Notes: a model not told the origin generated them from the letters alone. A stretch of 64,000 nucleotides of DNA from Lactarius indigo (GCA_025766275.1 JAFKAC010000005.1:124001-188000), one strand, 5' to 3'; positions 55,101-63,705 are shown, counted from the first letter of the stretch. Made by a program: numbers and translations.

Positions 55101-56842
55101 TAATGCAGCTAAAAGAGGCTAGAAGAGACGCCCAACATCTCATGAAACGCGCGCAAGAGGCGTGGGTCCGCAACAAAGATACGCCCAAGTTCCAAACAGG
55201 AGACCTTGTGTGGTTAGAGGGCAAACATCTCCGAACCAATCAACCTACAGCGAAATTAGCGGCGCAACGCCACGGACCATTCCGGGTGACACAGGTGATG
55301 TCCCCCTATAATTATCGATTAGAGCTTCCCGTCCAGTGGAGCATCCACCCAGTGTTCCACATCGATCTTCTCACGCCATACAAACAAACCCCTCTTCACG
55401 GCGAAAATTTCACACGACCACCGCCCGAGCTGATTGATGGCGAAGAGGAATACGAGGTCGAGGCCATTCTAGATTCTCGGTGTTTCGGCAGAGGAAGACG
55501 ACTTCAGTATCTCGTCAAATGGAAAGGGTACCCAGACTCGGAGAATCAGTGGGTCGACAAAGATGACGTCTTTGCACCAGAAGCGCTTCGTCTTTATCAG
55601 GAAGCACAAGCGCACAGAGCAACAGTTAAAATGGGCTCGGCTCATGTTCAGGAGAGTCATCCCCTTTTCCTTCGCTCTATCGCCTCCACTCTCATGCCCA
55701 CTTCCCCTCTGCGACATGTCACCCAAGCGATCCTCCTCGACTCCCTTGCCGAAGACGCTCGGGCCCTCCTCGCTGAAGACGACGAGACTGAGATTCCCAA
55801 CACCCAAATCACCCCGTACACACCTGTCGGCCAGCCAGAGGGCCGCATCACCGCACAAGAATGGGCGAACGTCCTCGCCCAGTTTCCAGACCCCACGCAA
55901 CAGCCCGACGACGAATCCGCCGTCGTCCACGTCTTCCGAGACGAACACGGGGAGCGCGAACCCATCGCTGCCATACCCCCAAGCGACGACCTCATCGGCG
56001 TTCGCGGAGTTTTCCCGAGCAACGATGAGCGTTCAAGCTCTCCTGGAGTACGAATTGGACGGTTGGAGGAGGGTAGCGGCGGAGTGGCAGAAGGAACAGT
56101 TAGACTCAGCCGCGGCCCGACTGAGAGAGATGCGCGAGTGGCGGCAGCGATGGAGGCTGCTGAGGCTGGCCATGACGACGACGATTACTACCCGGCACGC
56201 CACGCCTTCCTTCGAACGAAAAGCGACCCTACTAATCCCCGCATCACACCCTGGCTCGTCAACTCTGACGGGTCCGCCATGTACCGAGGACGTGTGCGTG
56301 TACCGGGCGCCGCCGACCACCGTCCCTTCACCGCCGCTGACGACCCCGCGCACGTTATTGCGCCTGAGGGGTTCCAGGCAAATAGACGACCCCATCACAT
56401 TCCATACCCCATCACCGGCCCCGACGGAGTAGAGAGGGACGCTTCCCACGTCCAGATCATTGGAGGGGCGGACCCCCTTATACTGGGAGTCATACCGGGC
56501 TCCCCTCACTTATACGGTAAGCCCCTCTACGCCGACCCTCATGTCAATGCCGCGCTGCGCCCCACGTACCCCCACGAGGATCTCGTTATCTTCGCCGCGG
56601 ACCGCATCACGGACCGCGCCCTCAACCGCATCAACGACGAGACGCTCACGGCAGAAGTCACGCACTACCGCGCGGCCAGCTTTGAGCTGGAGCGTCTCCG
56701 AGCGAGGGTGGCGCAGCTACGAGACATGATCGCATGTGCGCAAAGCGACAGGCAAGACTCCATCTACAGACTGGAGCGCGCCACTGCACTCGAGCGCATC
56801 GCAGACGAGCAGCGCGATTGGCCGGCGAGGGACTTTCGGTGA
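52097..56842 (+). CDS. pol: GypA-3 pol polyprotein (PR-RT-RH-IN-chromodomain-tail)
   Basis: 1581 codons without a stop, in the -1 frame to gag. Protease DSGATDNF (residues 53-60); RT SFFFIKKKDGKLRPVQDYR and YMDD (405-408, 53309-53320); RNase H DASGYAVGAVLLQRK with the usual IYSDHLNLQYW; integrase zinc finger (HDHHDLPIHGHPG ... CAECQRNK) and DDE (MDFITKLPPS, SDRDPRFASKF, DGQSEQTNQW). Chromodomain EEEYEVEAILDSRCF / YLVKWKGYPDSENQWV. The tail is the same as in GypA-2 (DYYPARHAFLRTK, DASHVQIIGGADPLILG, YRLERATALERI). A few CpG-type substitutions (Arg to Cys or Gln) hit otherwise conserved positions, so activity is not certain. Confidence 0.92.
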   Translation: MGKRGFSERLNPSVWVRALQCNSVIVTTRYRSLRIPVTVRTNYQTTETNALVDSGATDNFIKPRMAARAGVPIRPLDVPRKIWNIDNTENKAGLITHYVNLEVKTRGQIKRMTFLVTDLGSEEMVLGYPWLSAFEPTISWATATMHLDMQLVVLATTEELLTAPAIRALITTEKEAIVQELEEEETFARATASTELAISAKQQQTAAMLLPVYAEFSTLFSEQASHRFPPSRPWDHAIDFKPSAPTAIDCKIYPMTQKEEGELKEFLDEKLKQGYLRPSISPYASSFFFIKKKDGKLRPVQDYRVINSHTIRNQYPLPLIQDLILDLSNAHIYTKLDIRWGYNNIRIRDGDQEKAAFKTKFGLFEPTVMFFGLTNSPATFQAMMNHIYCDTIAKHERLGTTIRVYMDDIGIATHFDHDLAAHIDAVRDVLDIAREHDLYFKLEKCLFHQPRMDYLGVILERGVTRMDPVKVQGIKDWPTPTKVKDVRSFLGFCNFYRLFIRGFATHAKPLTKLMRKDEEWRWTEEEDRAFNTLKCLVTEEPVLAHPVLQDPFELEVDASGYAVGAVLLQRKSDGKRHPIGYYSATLLEAERNYNIYDLELLAIVKALRNWRPLLAGAPHKIKIYSDHLNLQYWKSPQKISRRVAREVLELSEYDFEIHHIKGKSNGRADALSRRPDYDQGGGDNSEVVVLPPEVFVRTLNAARTFAANPNLLQPRHQQDHEVIKMWVDSHRLKKIEGEWYKDGRFVVTGPASTYRVLIHDHHDLPIHGHPGVARTQRILERHYWWPRLRKDVYEYVQGCAECQRNKVNTRPIRAALHPITPVLDAVPFQTIAMDFITKLPPSQGYDSILTITDHDCSKASIFIPCREEITAEGTAALYIAHVFKRFGLPRKCISDRDPRFASKFTREVCRVLGIQQNISTAYHPRTDGQSEQTNQWLEQYLRFWVNERQDNWATYLPIAEFAHNNWPHEHTKQSPFQLLMGYNPQADWTDKPSPLPQVTRRLMQLKEARRDAQHLMKRAQEAWVRNKDTPKFQTGDLVWLEGKHLRTNQPTAKLAAQRHGPFRVTQVMSPYNYRLELPVQWSIHPVFHIDLLTPYKQTPLHGENFTRPPPELIDGEEEYEVEAILDSRCFGRGRRLQYLVKWKGYPDSENQWVDKDDVFAPEALRLYQEAQAHRATVKMGSAHVQESHPLFLRSIASTLMPTSPLRHVTQAILLDSLAEDARALLAEDDETEIPNTQITPYTPVGQPEGRITAQEWANVLAQFPDPTQQPDDESAVVHVFRDEHGEREPIAAIPPSDDLIGVRGVFPSNDERSSSPGVRIGRLEEGSGGVAEGTVRLSRGPTERDARVAAAMEAAEAGHDDDDYYPARHAFLRTKSDPTNPRITPWLVNSDGSAMYRGRVRVPGAADHRPFTAADDPAHVIAPEGFQANRRPHHIPYPITGPDGVERDASHVQIIGGADPLILGVIPGSPHLYGKPLYADPHVNAALRPTYPHEDLVIFAADRITDRALNRINDETLTAEVTHYRAASFELERLRARVAQLRDMIACAQSDRQDSIYRLERATALERIADEQRDWPARDFR
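52100..52115 (+). other. Gag-pol -1 ribosomal frameshift site
   Basis: In the gag frame, G_GGA_AAA (52100-52106) and G_GGT_TTT (52109-52115) are both canonical X_XXY_YYZ heptamers. Pol is in the -1 frame and the gag stop is at 52125. About 14 nt after the second heptamer, ACCC-N8-GGGT can form a short stem within an outer AGAGC...GCTCT. GypB keeps only GGGTTTT and the ACCC/GGGT stem, pointing to the second heptamer as the working site. Confidence 0.65.
55563..56432 (+). CDS. ORFx in GypA-3 (overlapping ORF, +1 frame to pol)
   Basis: 289 codons, MTSLHQKRFVFIRKHKRTEQ at the start, MSPKRSSSTPLPKTLG internally, YELDGWRRVAAEWQKEQL in the helix and DDPITFHTPSPAPTE at the end. Lies wholly inside the pol tail. 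Same frame relation as in the other copies. Confidence 0.4.
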   Translation: MTSLHQKRFVFIRKHKRTEQQLKWARLMFRRVIPFSFALSPPLSCPLPLCDMSPKRSSSTPLPKTLGPSSLKTTRLRFPTPKSPRTHLSASQRAASPHKNGRTSSPSFQTPRNSPTTNPPSSTSSETNTGSANPSLPYPQATTSSAFAEFSRATMSVQALLEYELDGWRRVAAEWQKEQLDSAAARLREMREWRQRWRLLRLAMTTTITTRHATPSFERKATLLIPASHPGSSTLTGPPCTEDVCVYRAPPTTVPSPPLTTPRTLLRLRGSRQIDDPITFHTPSPAPTE

Positions 56843-56871
56843 GTCGGGGTCTCACGCTGAAAAGGGGGTGA

Positions 56872-57391
56872 TGTTACGTTTCGACTCGTATGGACTGTAC
56901 GACTTGTGAACCCTTACTGTACCGGTTGCAGCTACGGCGGTAAGGTATATTAGTTGCGGACTTAACTACGGTGATGCGGTAGTACGATAGGTGATACGGT
57001 ACGATAGCTGACTGATGACAGACGCCACTAATACTGGTAGTAGTGGTACTCGGATTGAGCTACTTACGCGACACGTTGGATGCTACATTACAGTGACTCA
57101 TAGCAGCGCTTGAAAGCCTGCTCGAACTGTATTTAAGATGTCTTGTGAAGACCAAGATACGCCATCTTGGTCTTCTTGAATCGTCACTTGTGTTCTATTC
57201 TTCCTTCTCTCTCTTTGCCTTAAAGATCGCTCGACTTCGTTCGTAGCAGCAGAACTTCGACTTGCCGGTGTACCTCCACATATTCACTAAGGCAGGGACT
57301 TGGACCTTCGCGTCTTCAAGCGAAGTAGAACATTGCCCAGTTGTTACCGCCATTCGTGCTCAAGTCGAGCTAACGTTGTGACGACATTACA
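56872..57391 (+). repeat. GypA-3 3' LTR
   Basis: 520 bp. Preceded by the polypurine tract GAAAAGGGGGTGA (56859-56871). Confidence 0.93.
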
Positions 57392-57407
57392 CGGACCGTA
57401 ACACTGG

Positions 57408-57446
57408 TTCAGTGTGATGTTTGTATTACGCAAACATCACACTGAA
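57408..57446. repeat. Perfect 16-bp hairpin with 7-nt loop
   Basis: TTCAGTGTGATGTTTG (57408-57423), loop TATTACG (57424-57430), CAAACATCACACTGAA (57431-57446). The adjoining ACACTGGTTCAGTGT adds a second small palindrome. Sits between the two parts of the host unit. Confidence 0.9.
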
Positions 57447-57469
57447 ACGTTGTCACGTGAGTATGTTAA

Positions 57470-57667
57470 TCACGTGACCACTAACCATCCACACCGCGTA
57501 TAAGCGGCTTGGGCATACTCCTCTTGATGCTGTAGCTGCGTAAGCAGCCCTTCTTCTTCGTCTTCTTCTTCAGGAGAGTCGGTGTTTGCCCAGCCAGACT
57601 TGCGATAGTCCCATTGAGGTCCGACACGTGATGCTGGTAAGTCACGTGGCCGAGGCGTGTTCGTTAC
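57470..57667 (-). CDS. Short acidic ORF, possibly a polyprotein tail
   Basis: Open frame from the unit's left (minus-strand) end, running into TGA at 57470-57472. Includes WDYRKSGWANTDSPEEED, then EEEGLLTQLQHQEEY. The acidic run and Gln-rich helix could be the remnant C-terminus of a larger retrotransposon protein. No family recognised and no good ATG at its start. Confidence 0.25.
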   Translation of the reverse strand, partial: VTNTPRPRDLPASRVGPQWDYRKSGWANTDSPEEEDEEEGLLTQLQHQEEYAQAAYTRCGWLVVT

Positions 57668-57806
57668 ACACTGCTTGTGTGCCAGACTTCCACTTTGCTT
57701 CACTCTGCTTCACACCCCTGTGCTGCTTCCAGTCACCCTCTATATCTCACCACAGTACTATCAGTCCACTGTGAGTATAGTTCTTATGTGTCTGTTCATC
57801 ATATAA

Positions 57807-59603
57807 CTTGAGTATTGGAAGAAAGTGACCAAGTAATGGGCCCAAGGTACGTCAAATACTACGCGATCTTCATCGTAATGGCTCAAATTCGGGGGCACAG
57901 CTATGTACAGGCGCAAAGATGCCAACATACAGAGAGGCACGACGAGCACCCACCTGCCACGAGATCAAACACATGACAATGGGAATGGACTCCAGGTCAA
58001 ATCGCTGGAGAGGTAGCCACACAATCCCCGCGTGATCATGAGCGCAAGCACTGGTAGTCAACGCGCACAGCGGATGCTCTGCGCAGGTTCAGCCTGAGGC
58101 CCATACTGGGCCCTGGTACCCGCGCGGCACGAGAGTTCTGGACCTGAATCGGACTGTAGCAAGGGCGGCGCACATACAGGCGATGATGAGCTCGGGTCGA
58201 TGATTTTCTTCATTGGCGGTACGCCCTCAACTCTCTTCTGTGTTTTGTCTCTTCTTTATACTGACGGTTCATGTATTCATTGTTGGGAATTATCCACCAA
58301 GTGACTAGCTCGTGGTCGGCACGGCCCACTCGATTCGTTCGAGGAACTTGCGAAGCTGTTGGAGCAGGTCAAGCTCCACCCCGACGAAGGAGACATTGAC
58401 AACTTGGGACTCGAGGTGATGCGCTCGAGAGTGCTTGCGAAGTATACATGAGAAGATCAGGGCAGATGTACCTGGACGAGATACACTTTTTCTGCCCTGG
58501 TGCTAATGCTGACACATTACTTCTGAAGTATCTGAATTGTCTGGGAGATCACGATCCCAAGGATTCACGGTAGCTCTGATCCTGTGGAGAGTGACCCTTG
58601 CATTGTCAATGGTAGATCGACAGGGAGGAAGGGGTTGTCAAGGCCTCGAATGCACAAAGCCTTCCGTCAATTTTCACAGCAGGTGAGCATTGCCACACTC
58701 TCAGCGGGCCTTTCCGGTCTCATGTCCTCGGCAGGTCAGTCGCCCATTATTTCTCAGGCGGTTATAGCAGGGCACATATGTAGCCCTGTTTCTCGTCAGT
58801 TGTCTGTACGTGACCACGTCAAATTATTTACTAGTACGCCACTTTAGGGCGCGGGTGGGGCGTCGTAGATATCCCCCAACTGTACTTCCGATTCTTATCA
58901 CTCTTGTAGCTGTGTCCCATCCTCCGACTTGGTATTTCGTTCACCGTTGTTGGGAACGCCCACTCGTTGTAAGGAACCTGACAAAGGCAGAATTTTAAAT
59001 CACGCGGTCAAACTTCGAAGCTTGCCATCTGGGCAGGTGGAAGCGAAGAATCTCCAGAGGAGAGATCATCGAGGCGCTTCCGTGGAACGTGGTCCCGTCT
59101 ATGACACGCAAAGTATATATTTCGCAGCCCACTCTTGGTCAGTTACGCGTCGGCGTCGATGTCAACTGAAATGTGCACCGCCACCCGGAACAGTAGAATT
59201 GTATTCTTGACTGTACTGACGCGAATGAGGCACCTTCAGGCCAGGAACGTGGCGCCAGATGAACAGGCAGAGGCCGTCAAGGAACGCCATGCGAGATTTT
59301 GCCAAAACCGCACGTTGGGAGGATTTTGTCCGATTGAGAAGACCATGGCTTCATTGAAACTGTGCCAATAGAGGTTGCGCTTGGAATGAAGCGCTCACTT
59401 TACGAAAAGGGCTTCAAGTTCTTACACGGGCGATTCACCCCGGACCCTATGCACCTATGGCCGGGTTCGCACGGGCCACACTAAGCTGACCACGTGTCAA
59501 CCTTCTTCGGGGATTATTGCCAGGTCAACTGAACTAGAAATTCGGAGGGCCCTTCCTCGATTCTATTGTTGCATTTTACGTGTTGACATCTGATTCGCGT
59601 TAC
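57807..59603. other. Host sequence right of the TE block; no confident gene
   Basis: A minus-strand frame at 57870-58061 (VWLPLQRFDLESIPIVMC) with a possible continuation at 57807-57949 after an intron looks protein-like and hydrophobic, but I cannot name it. It would be cut by the copia insertion at 57802. 58200-58930 has nothing recognisable. 58935-59260 is duplicated at 63706-64000. Confidence 0.35.
58935..59260. repeat. Duplicated segment, copy 1
   Basis: Imperfect direct copy of 63706-64000 (shared CATCTGGGCA, GAAGCGAAGAATCTCC and ATCTTCAGGCCAGGAA-like blocks). Not clearly coding; the copies have different stops in each frame. Together with 63706-64000 it brackets the second P450 copy. 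Confidence 0.75.
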
Positions 59604-59667
59604 ATATGGGAAACTACTTGTGAGGAGGCTACTACCAAGGCAAATGGATGTGCAACGCGCACAACCG

Positions 59668-62025
59668 CTATACCCGAGATACTCTCATCGGGAGCTTAGG
59701 GCGGAATATCCCAACTGATCCTTTCACCGATGGAGAAGAAATGACTCCAAATCTCCAAACTATTTCGGCTCCAGCGGGCGCAAATCGGAAAGTAGGAATG
59801 ATCTGCGATAACACGACCTCTAGACGCAAAGGTGTAGTCAGATCAGCAAGATACAATACGTGCCCACGCGGCTTCTCTTACTCATTTCGAGCTGCGAAAA
59901 TTTGAATCCGCTAGATGTAGTAGATTCAGCCTAGCTCGTCTAGAGAAGGGCTTGTCATACGCACATGCAGGCCCGCGTCCCGCCAATAAATGTCATACTA
60001 AAAGAGCAGTCAGAAACCGTGGACTGTTCAGTTGTAGACAGACACATTTCGCACGTATTTGCATAGACTCCTTGGATATTTGCATCTGAAACGCTTTGAG
60101 GAAGTGGTCCCAACCAATGTTCCGGTTTCCATTCCGCCGCATCCGCCCCCCAAACCGATGGATCACGGTTCAGATTATAGATTTGCGCGAACACGTTCGT
60201 ATTTTTCGGTACGAATATTTCATTGACTTCGCGTCCGTCGACATCCCGAATGGGGGCAGAAAGCGGGAGAACGATATCGCTTCGTGCACTGCCGACCATC
60301 ACTGAGTACAAAGGGGACCGTAAAGCGAGAACAATGCATCACGTACGTTCTCATCACTCCGGGAACAGGCGCGTAGCTGTCGCACCATTAAGAATATGCT
60401 CCGAGAACCAAGACAAACACCTACAGGCGCAGAGTTTCGCGACACACTGCCTCCAAGAAAGGCAAAGCAACGAGCTGGTCATGCGTGAGCTCCTCGTTGT
60501 CTTCATGGGCATCTTTCAGTTCTTTTCGGAGCTTATCCTGGACGTCAGGGTGGAGGGCGAGTAGATGTAGAATCCGAGAAAGAGCGGACGATGTCGTATC
60601 TGTTCCTGCTAAGAGGAGGACCCTAAAAGAAATGATCTCGTTATCAACACCGCCCAGTTTGGATCAACGCGTGTTGGGGCGTACGCCATTTGTGCTACCA
60701 TTTCCTCTTCGCTCAACCGAACGTCCTCGGGCCCCGTCCAACTAGCTCGCACTATAAACGGTCACTTCGGGTATCTAATCTGCAATCGCGGTGTCATGTA
60801 CTTACTGAGAAGACTGAGGATATCCTTTCCGTCTCCAACCTGCTTGACAGTCGCGTCATCACCCAATTCAAGCAATCTCTTCTTCGTCTCGTGAATACCC
60901 CTCGACTTGGAATTCAGGGTCTCCGCAAGATCCATAAGATGGTTTAATTTCGGCCACGGCAGCATTCTTCCCAGGACCTTGAGAACTTTGGGGTGGAATA
61001 TTTTATCGATGTAGGGGAGTAAGTTTCGAGACACCGCAAGAGACGAGGAAGTTGGGCTACAAAGCGTATCAAAATAATAAAGCCATTTCAAGTGGTCACT
61101 GTACTGACATCCATTCCTTGAGCGCCTTACAATATTCGTCGTCTCTACCTTCAAAAATACCAAAGGAATACCCGAGACCGGCTTGCCCGATGAGTTCGAG
61201 AGCGACCTTTCCCATCCAATCGGCAACGTCGATCTCTTCTTGGCCATTCGACACAATCGACCAGAGGTTTTCACGAAGCTGGCAAGAATTGAGATCCCTG
61301 GTTCGGGAATAATAACCTGGGAGAGTACCTGTTTTGTGATCCTATAGAAAATCGGGGTCATATACCGCATGTGCTTGATGTTGAATGCGGGGTTCAACAA
61401 TTTTCGTTGCATGCGGTGTTGAGCACCTGGATTGGTGGATATTTAGGCGTATGTTCACGGAAAATTAGAAAATGAGTTCCCTACCTGACGTAGCAAAGAG
61501 CGATGGCCCAGACGCATGCATGTTCGAGCTTTTTCGGGTTCAAGACGAGAATTCAATCCTTCTACAAACGAAAAACGTACCGGAGGGAAGCCTCGGTCAT
61601 TTCAAAAGTGGGTTGATCCTTGATAAAAATGTTATTGCATGCCTTAGGGTCAGATACCACGAGCTGGACATCCTGTGCCCCAGTTAGTATAACATCGAGC
61701 AAGTGGCCCGTAGCAGTCAAAAGTCATCGCGATGTACCCCCAAAAATCCATAGACGCGTGAAACTCTTCCGTACGACTTGTATAAGCTTTCGTGGAACGA
61801 GTAGGCATAGGGATTGAACATATGATGCCAATGACCTTCTCATTATTTCAGTACGCAGCCCGTTTTCTCTAGCCCGCAGAGCTCACCCCAGAAAAGCGAG
61901 GGGTTAGACGGGCCTGGAATTTTCAGGAGGCTCCGCTGCCTGAACCTGTGCCCGAGGAGAGCAAGTGAGGCCGCCCCGGCCAGGACTACAAGGGCACAGG
62001 CGGCAACGTCGAAGAGAGAAAGCAT
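59668..62025 (-). CDS. Cytochrome P450 monooxygenase, copy 2 (ERR-triad Arg to His)
   Basis: Same 14-exon structure as copy 1, ATG 62025, stop TAG 59668-59670, all reading frames preserved. Anchor MLSLFDVAACALVVLAGAA, hinge KIPGPSNPS, I-helix AGTDTTSSALSR, ExxR ETLRL, and haem loop GGTRACIGFKFSQLEM with the same internal intron (acceptor moved slightly, still in frame). Key difference: the conserved PERW motif reads PEHW because codon 60117-60119 (complement) is CAT instead of CGT. That Arg is the third member of the E-R-R triad that locks the haem pocket and is nearly invariant in P450s. The C-terminal region is two residues shorter (APAGAEIVW). Probably expressed or once selected, but catalytically doubtful. 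Confidence 0.8.
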
Positions 62026-62196
62026 GATAGCGGATTCGGGGACGAGCAAACAAAACCTTTATGAGGCCTATATGATCGTATCGTCCGGAACCTTGGTGGC
62101 ATGTTGACAAGTCATTGATGAGTCACTGGAAATACAACTCCGGGTTCTAAGAACCCCATCGTGGGATATTTCTAGTTGCAATAAGGTCGGCACAGA

Positions 62197-62634
62197 TTAA
62201 GCAGCTGCCTCGGGGAAGTGCCCGTTATTGTTCAAGGAATGTCTTTCGATAGCTTGATTATCCGACCAGACACCGAGATAGTGTATGGAGTCCAGAACTT
62301 TAGGTCCGCGTGGCTGGCGGAGCAAGCCAAGAAGTTCGACGATAGGATCGCCCGAGGACGTCGCACCCAGAAAGGGCATCGTGGAGACGCCGCTGATGGC
62401 AAATGTGCAGACGAAGACCAGGTGATGAGCTCAGAGCCAGGGGGCTAGAATGTGGGCAGGGGGGTTGAGGGAAAGTATGAGGGAACACGTACGGAACTCG
62501 TACGCAATGACGGTCATGGCCGTGAAAGGTGCGCATGAGGCGAATGTGCAATTCGGAGATGATTCATCAATGATGATGCTACCGGCTAGGGCCTGATTGC
62601 CGGAGTAAACATACATGTCGAGTCCCACTGGCAT
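62197..62634 (-). pseudogene. MFS transporter remnant, copy 2 (internally deleted)
   Basis: Counterpart of 9866-11128. Keeps TFASCAPFTAMTVIAYEF near 62540 and the distal segment (SLNNNGHFPEAAA), but an internal deletion joins sequence equivalent to 10845 to that of about 10043. Only recognisable through copy 1. Confidence 0.5.
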
Positions 62635-62643
62635 AACCGTACA

Positions 62644-63072
62644 GACCAGTGTTGTGCAGGTCAGTGACTAGTCGTGAGGGTCAGGAAAGTCATCTGACCA
62701 TGGGGGTCAGTGACCGCGACCGCAAACAACCATGACTATTCCCACGTCCACCTATGGTGCAATAAGGAGTATAATGTAATAAAAATCTCAGATTCGGGAT
62801 GTTCGAGTGCTACCGAGTGCTGTGATTACATGATGAGAAAAGTCAACGGTCATCCGCAATCGACGACTGGTCACTGAATGGTCAACACATGCATGACCTG
62901 ACATCCGACTACGGCCCGGGGTCAACGACTGTCCAACACTAGCATAGGTGGACGTGGGAGAAGTCATGATTGTTTGCGGTCGCGGTCACTCAGGCTGACC
63001 CCCATGGTCAGATGACTTTCCTGACTCTCACGACTAGTCACTGACCGGTCACTGATCGGCACAACACTGGTC
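62644..63072. mobile_element. Foldback/MITE-like element with about 115-bp inverted repeats
   Basis: The left arm (about 62644-62757: GACCAGTGTTGTGC ... CACGTCCACCTATG) is repeated inverted at about 62945-63072 (CATAGGTGGACGTG ... GCACAACACTGGTC) with small indels. The loop of about 190 bp has no ORF. Several GGTCAGTGAC-like short repeats occur inside the arms. No target duplication identified. Non-autonomous. Confidence 0.8.
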
Positions 63073-63705
63073 CGCAGTCCTTGCGAGAGTCAAGTAAGCG
63101 CACTTATATCTCCGCACAGTAATATAGTATTCCAACAACCAATGCCTTTCCTCGGCCATCAGTTCTTCGTCCGTCAACTTGCGTCTGAGAGTCTACAAGG
63201 ACCACTAGCTGTCCTTGTCAGAAGAAGCGCGTAAGCAGAGGGTTGAGGGCTTTGAGTGGGAAACCAGATATGATCAAACCCATGCCTAATGATAGGACCC
63301 AGACATATCAGAAGCAAGAGCTGTTTCACTTGAAGGACGAGATGGATGCCACTGAGTGTTCAATATCAAGACGCATTCACAACTCTATTCCACGTGATCT
63401 AGTCTGCTTCCGCCATGTACAAAAACACGACCAGTGGCGCTTTCCGTGGTCTGATTCATCTGAATGTGGTGGCAAATTCGTACACGCGCTAGTAGTCGAA
63501 TGACCATGCCCCCGCGGTGCTGTAGGTGATCATGTCGCCTGTTTAGGGCACCGATTCCTAGCTAACTTGAGTTTTGTCGTATGACTCTCAGTGGGACATT
63601 GCCCTTTTCGAATTCTTGAGATTGACGTTGTTTTTTAATAGTAAAGGCACCTTCTCTTCAAATGCTGCTCCCTGAAGATTGGTTCACACATCACTGTGAG
63701 GACTG
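63073..63705. other. Intergenic; nothing recognised
   Basis: One plus-strand frame (63243-63503, MRALSGKPDMIKP...) has no recognised domain or paralogue. Confidence 0.35.

Larger units (their letters stand above)
49533..57391 (+). mobile_element. GypA-3: coding-competent Ty3/gypsy chromovirus
   Basis: 7859 bp. LTRs 49533-50052 and 56872-57391, 520 bp each, about nine differences of which eight are CpG transitions. Target duplication CGGAC (49528-49532, 57392-57396). Gag and pol both fully open. Same family as GypA-1 and GypA-2. Confidence 0.95.
48998..57668 (-). mobile_element. Small LTR-bearing unit (about 807 bp own sequence) hosting GypA-3
   Basis: Flanked by CACTG. On the minus strand it is a 265-bp segment (57668-57404) followed by a 542-bp LTR (57403-57397 and 49532-48998; TGTTACGGTCC...GGAACGTAACA). 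GypA-3 is inserted 7 bp inside that LTR with CGGAC duplicated. The 265-bp part does not resemble the LTR, so the unit looks like a truncated or internally deleted element with only one recognisable LTR. It carries a strong hairpin and a short acidic ORF. Family unknown. Confidence 0.6.
34421..57801 (+). mobile_element. Ty1/copia retrotransposon carrying three nested insertions
   Basis: LTRs of 625 bp each once inserts are removed: 34421-35558 (minus 34622-35134) and 48501-57801 (minus 48998-57673). Flanked by TATAA (34416-34420, 57802-57806). About five LTR-LTR differences, four of them C/T at CpG. A single gag-pol frame is split by GypB and has one TGA. Own sequence totals about 6.4 kb. Confidence 0.93.
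48501..57801 (+). repeat. Copia 3' LTR, split by the 48998-57668 insertion
   Basis: 497 bp (48501-48997) plus 128 bp (57674-57801) equal the 625-bp 5' LTR. CACTG duplicated at 48993-48997 and 57669-57673. Confidence 0.92.
59604..62648. repeat. Segmental duplication, copy 2 (P450 + shorter MFS remnant)
   Basis: Direct-orientation counterpart of 7220-11128. Lacks about 800 bp of the MFS part. Right edge coincides with a foldback element (62644-63072). Confidence 0.85.

Noticed and set aside
57424..57430. Hairpin loop TATTACG as a rolling-circle (CRESS/geminivirus-like) origin
   Set aside because: The nonanucleotide is not complete, there is no Rep gene nearby, and the flanks are LTR-type.
63243..63503. 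86-codon plus-strand ORF near the right edge
   Set aside because: No motif, no paralogue in the window, and no exon context.
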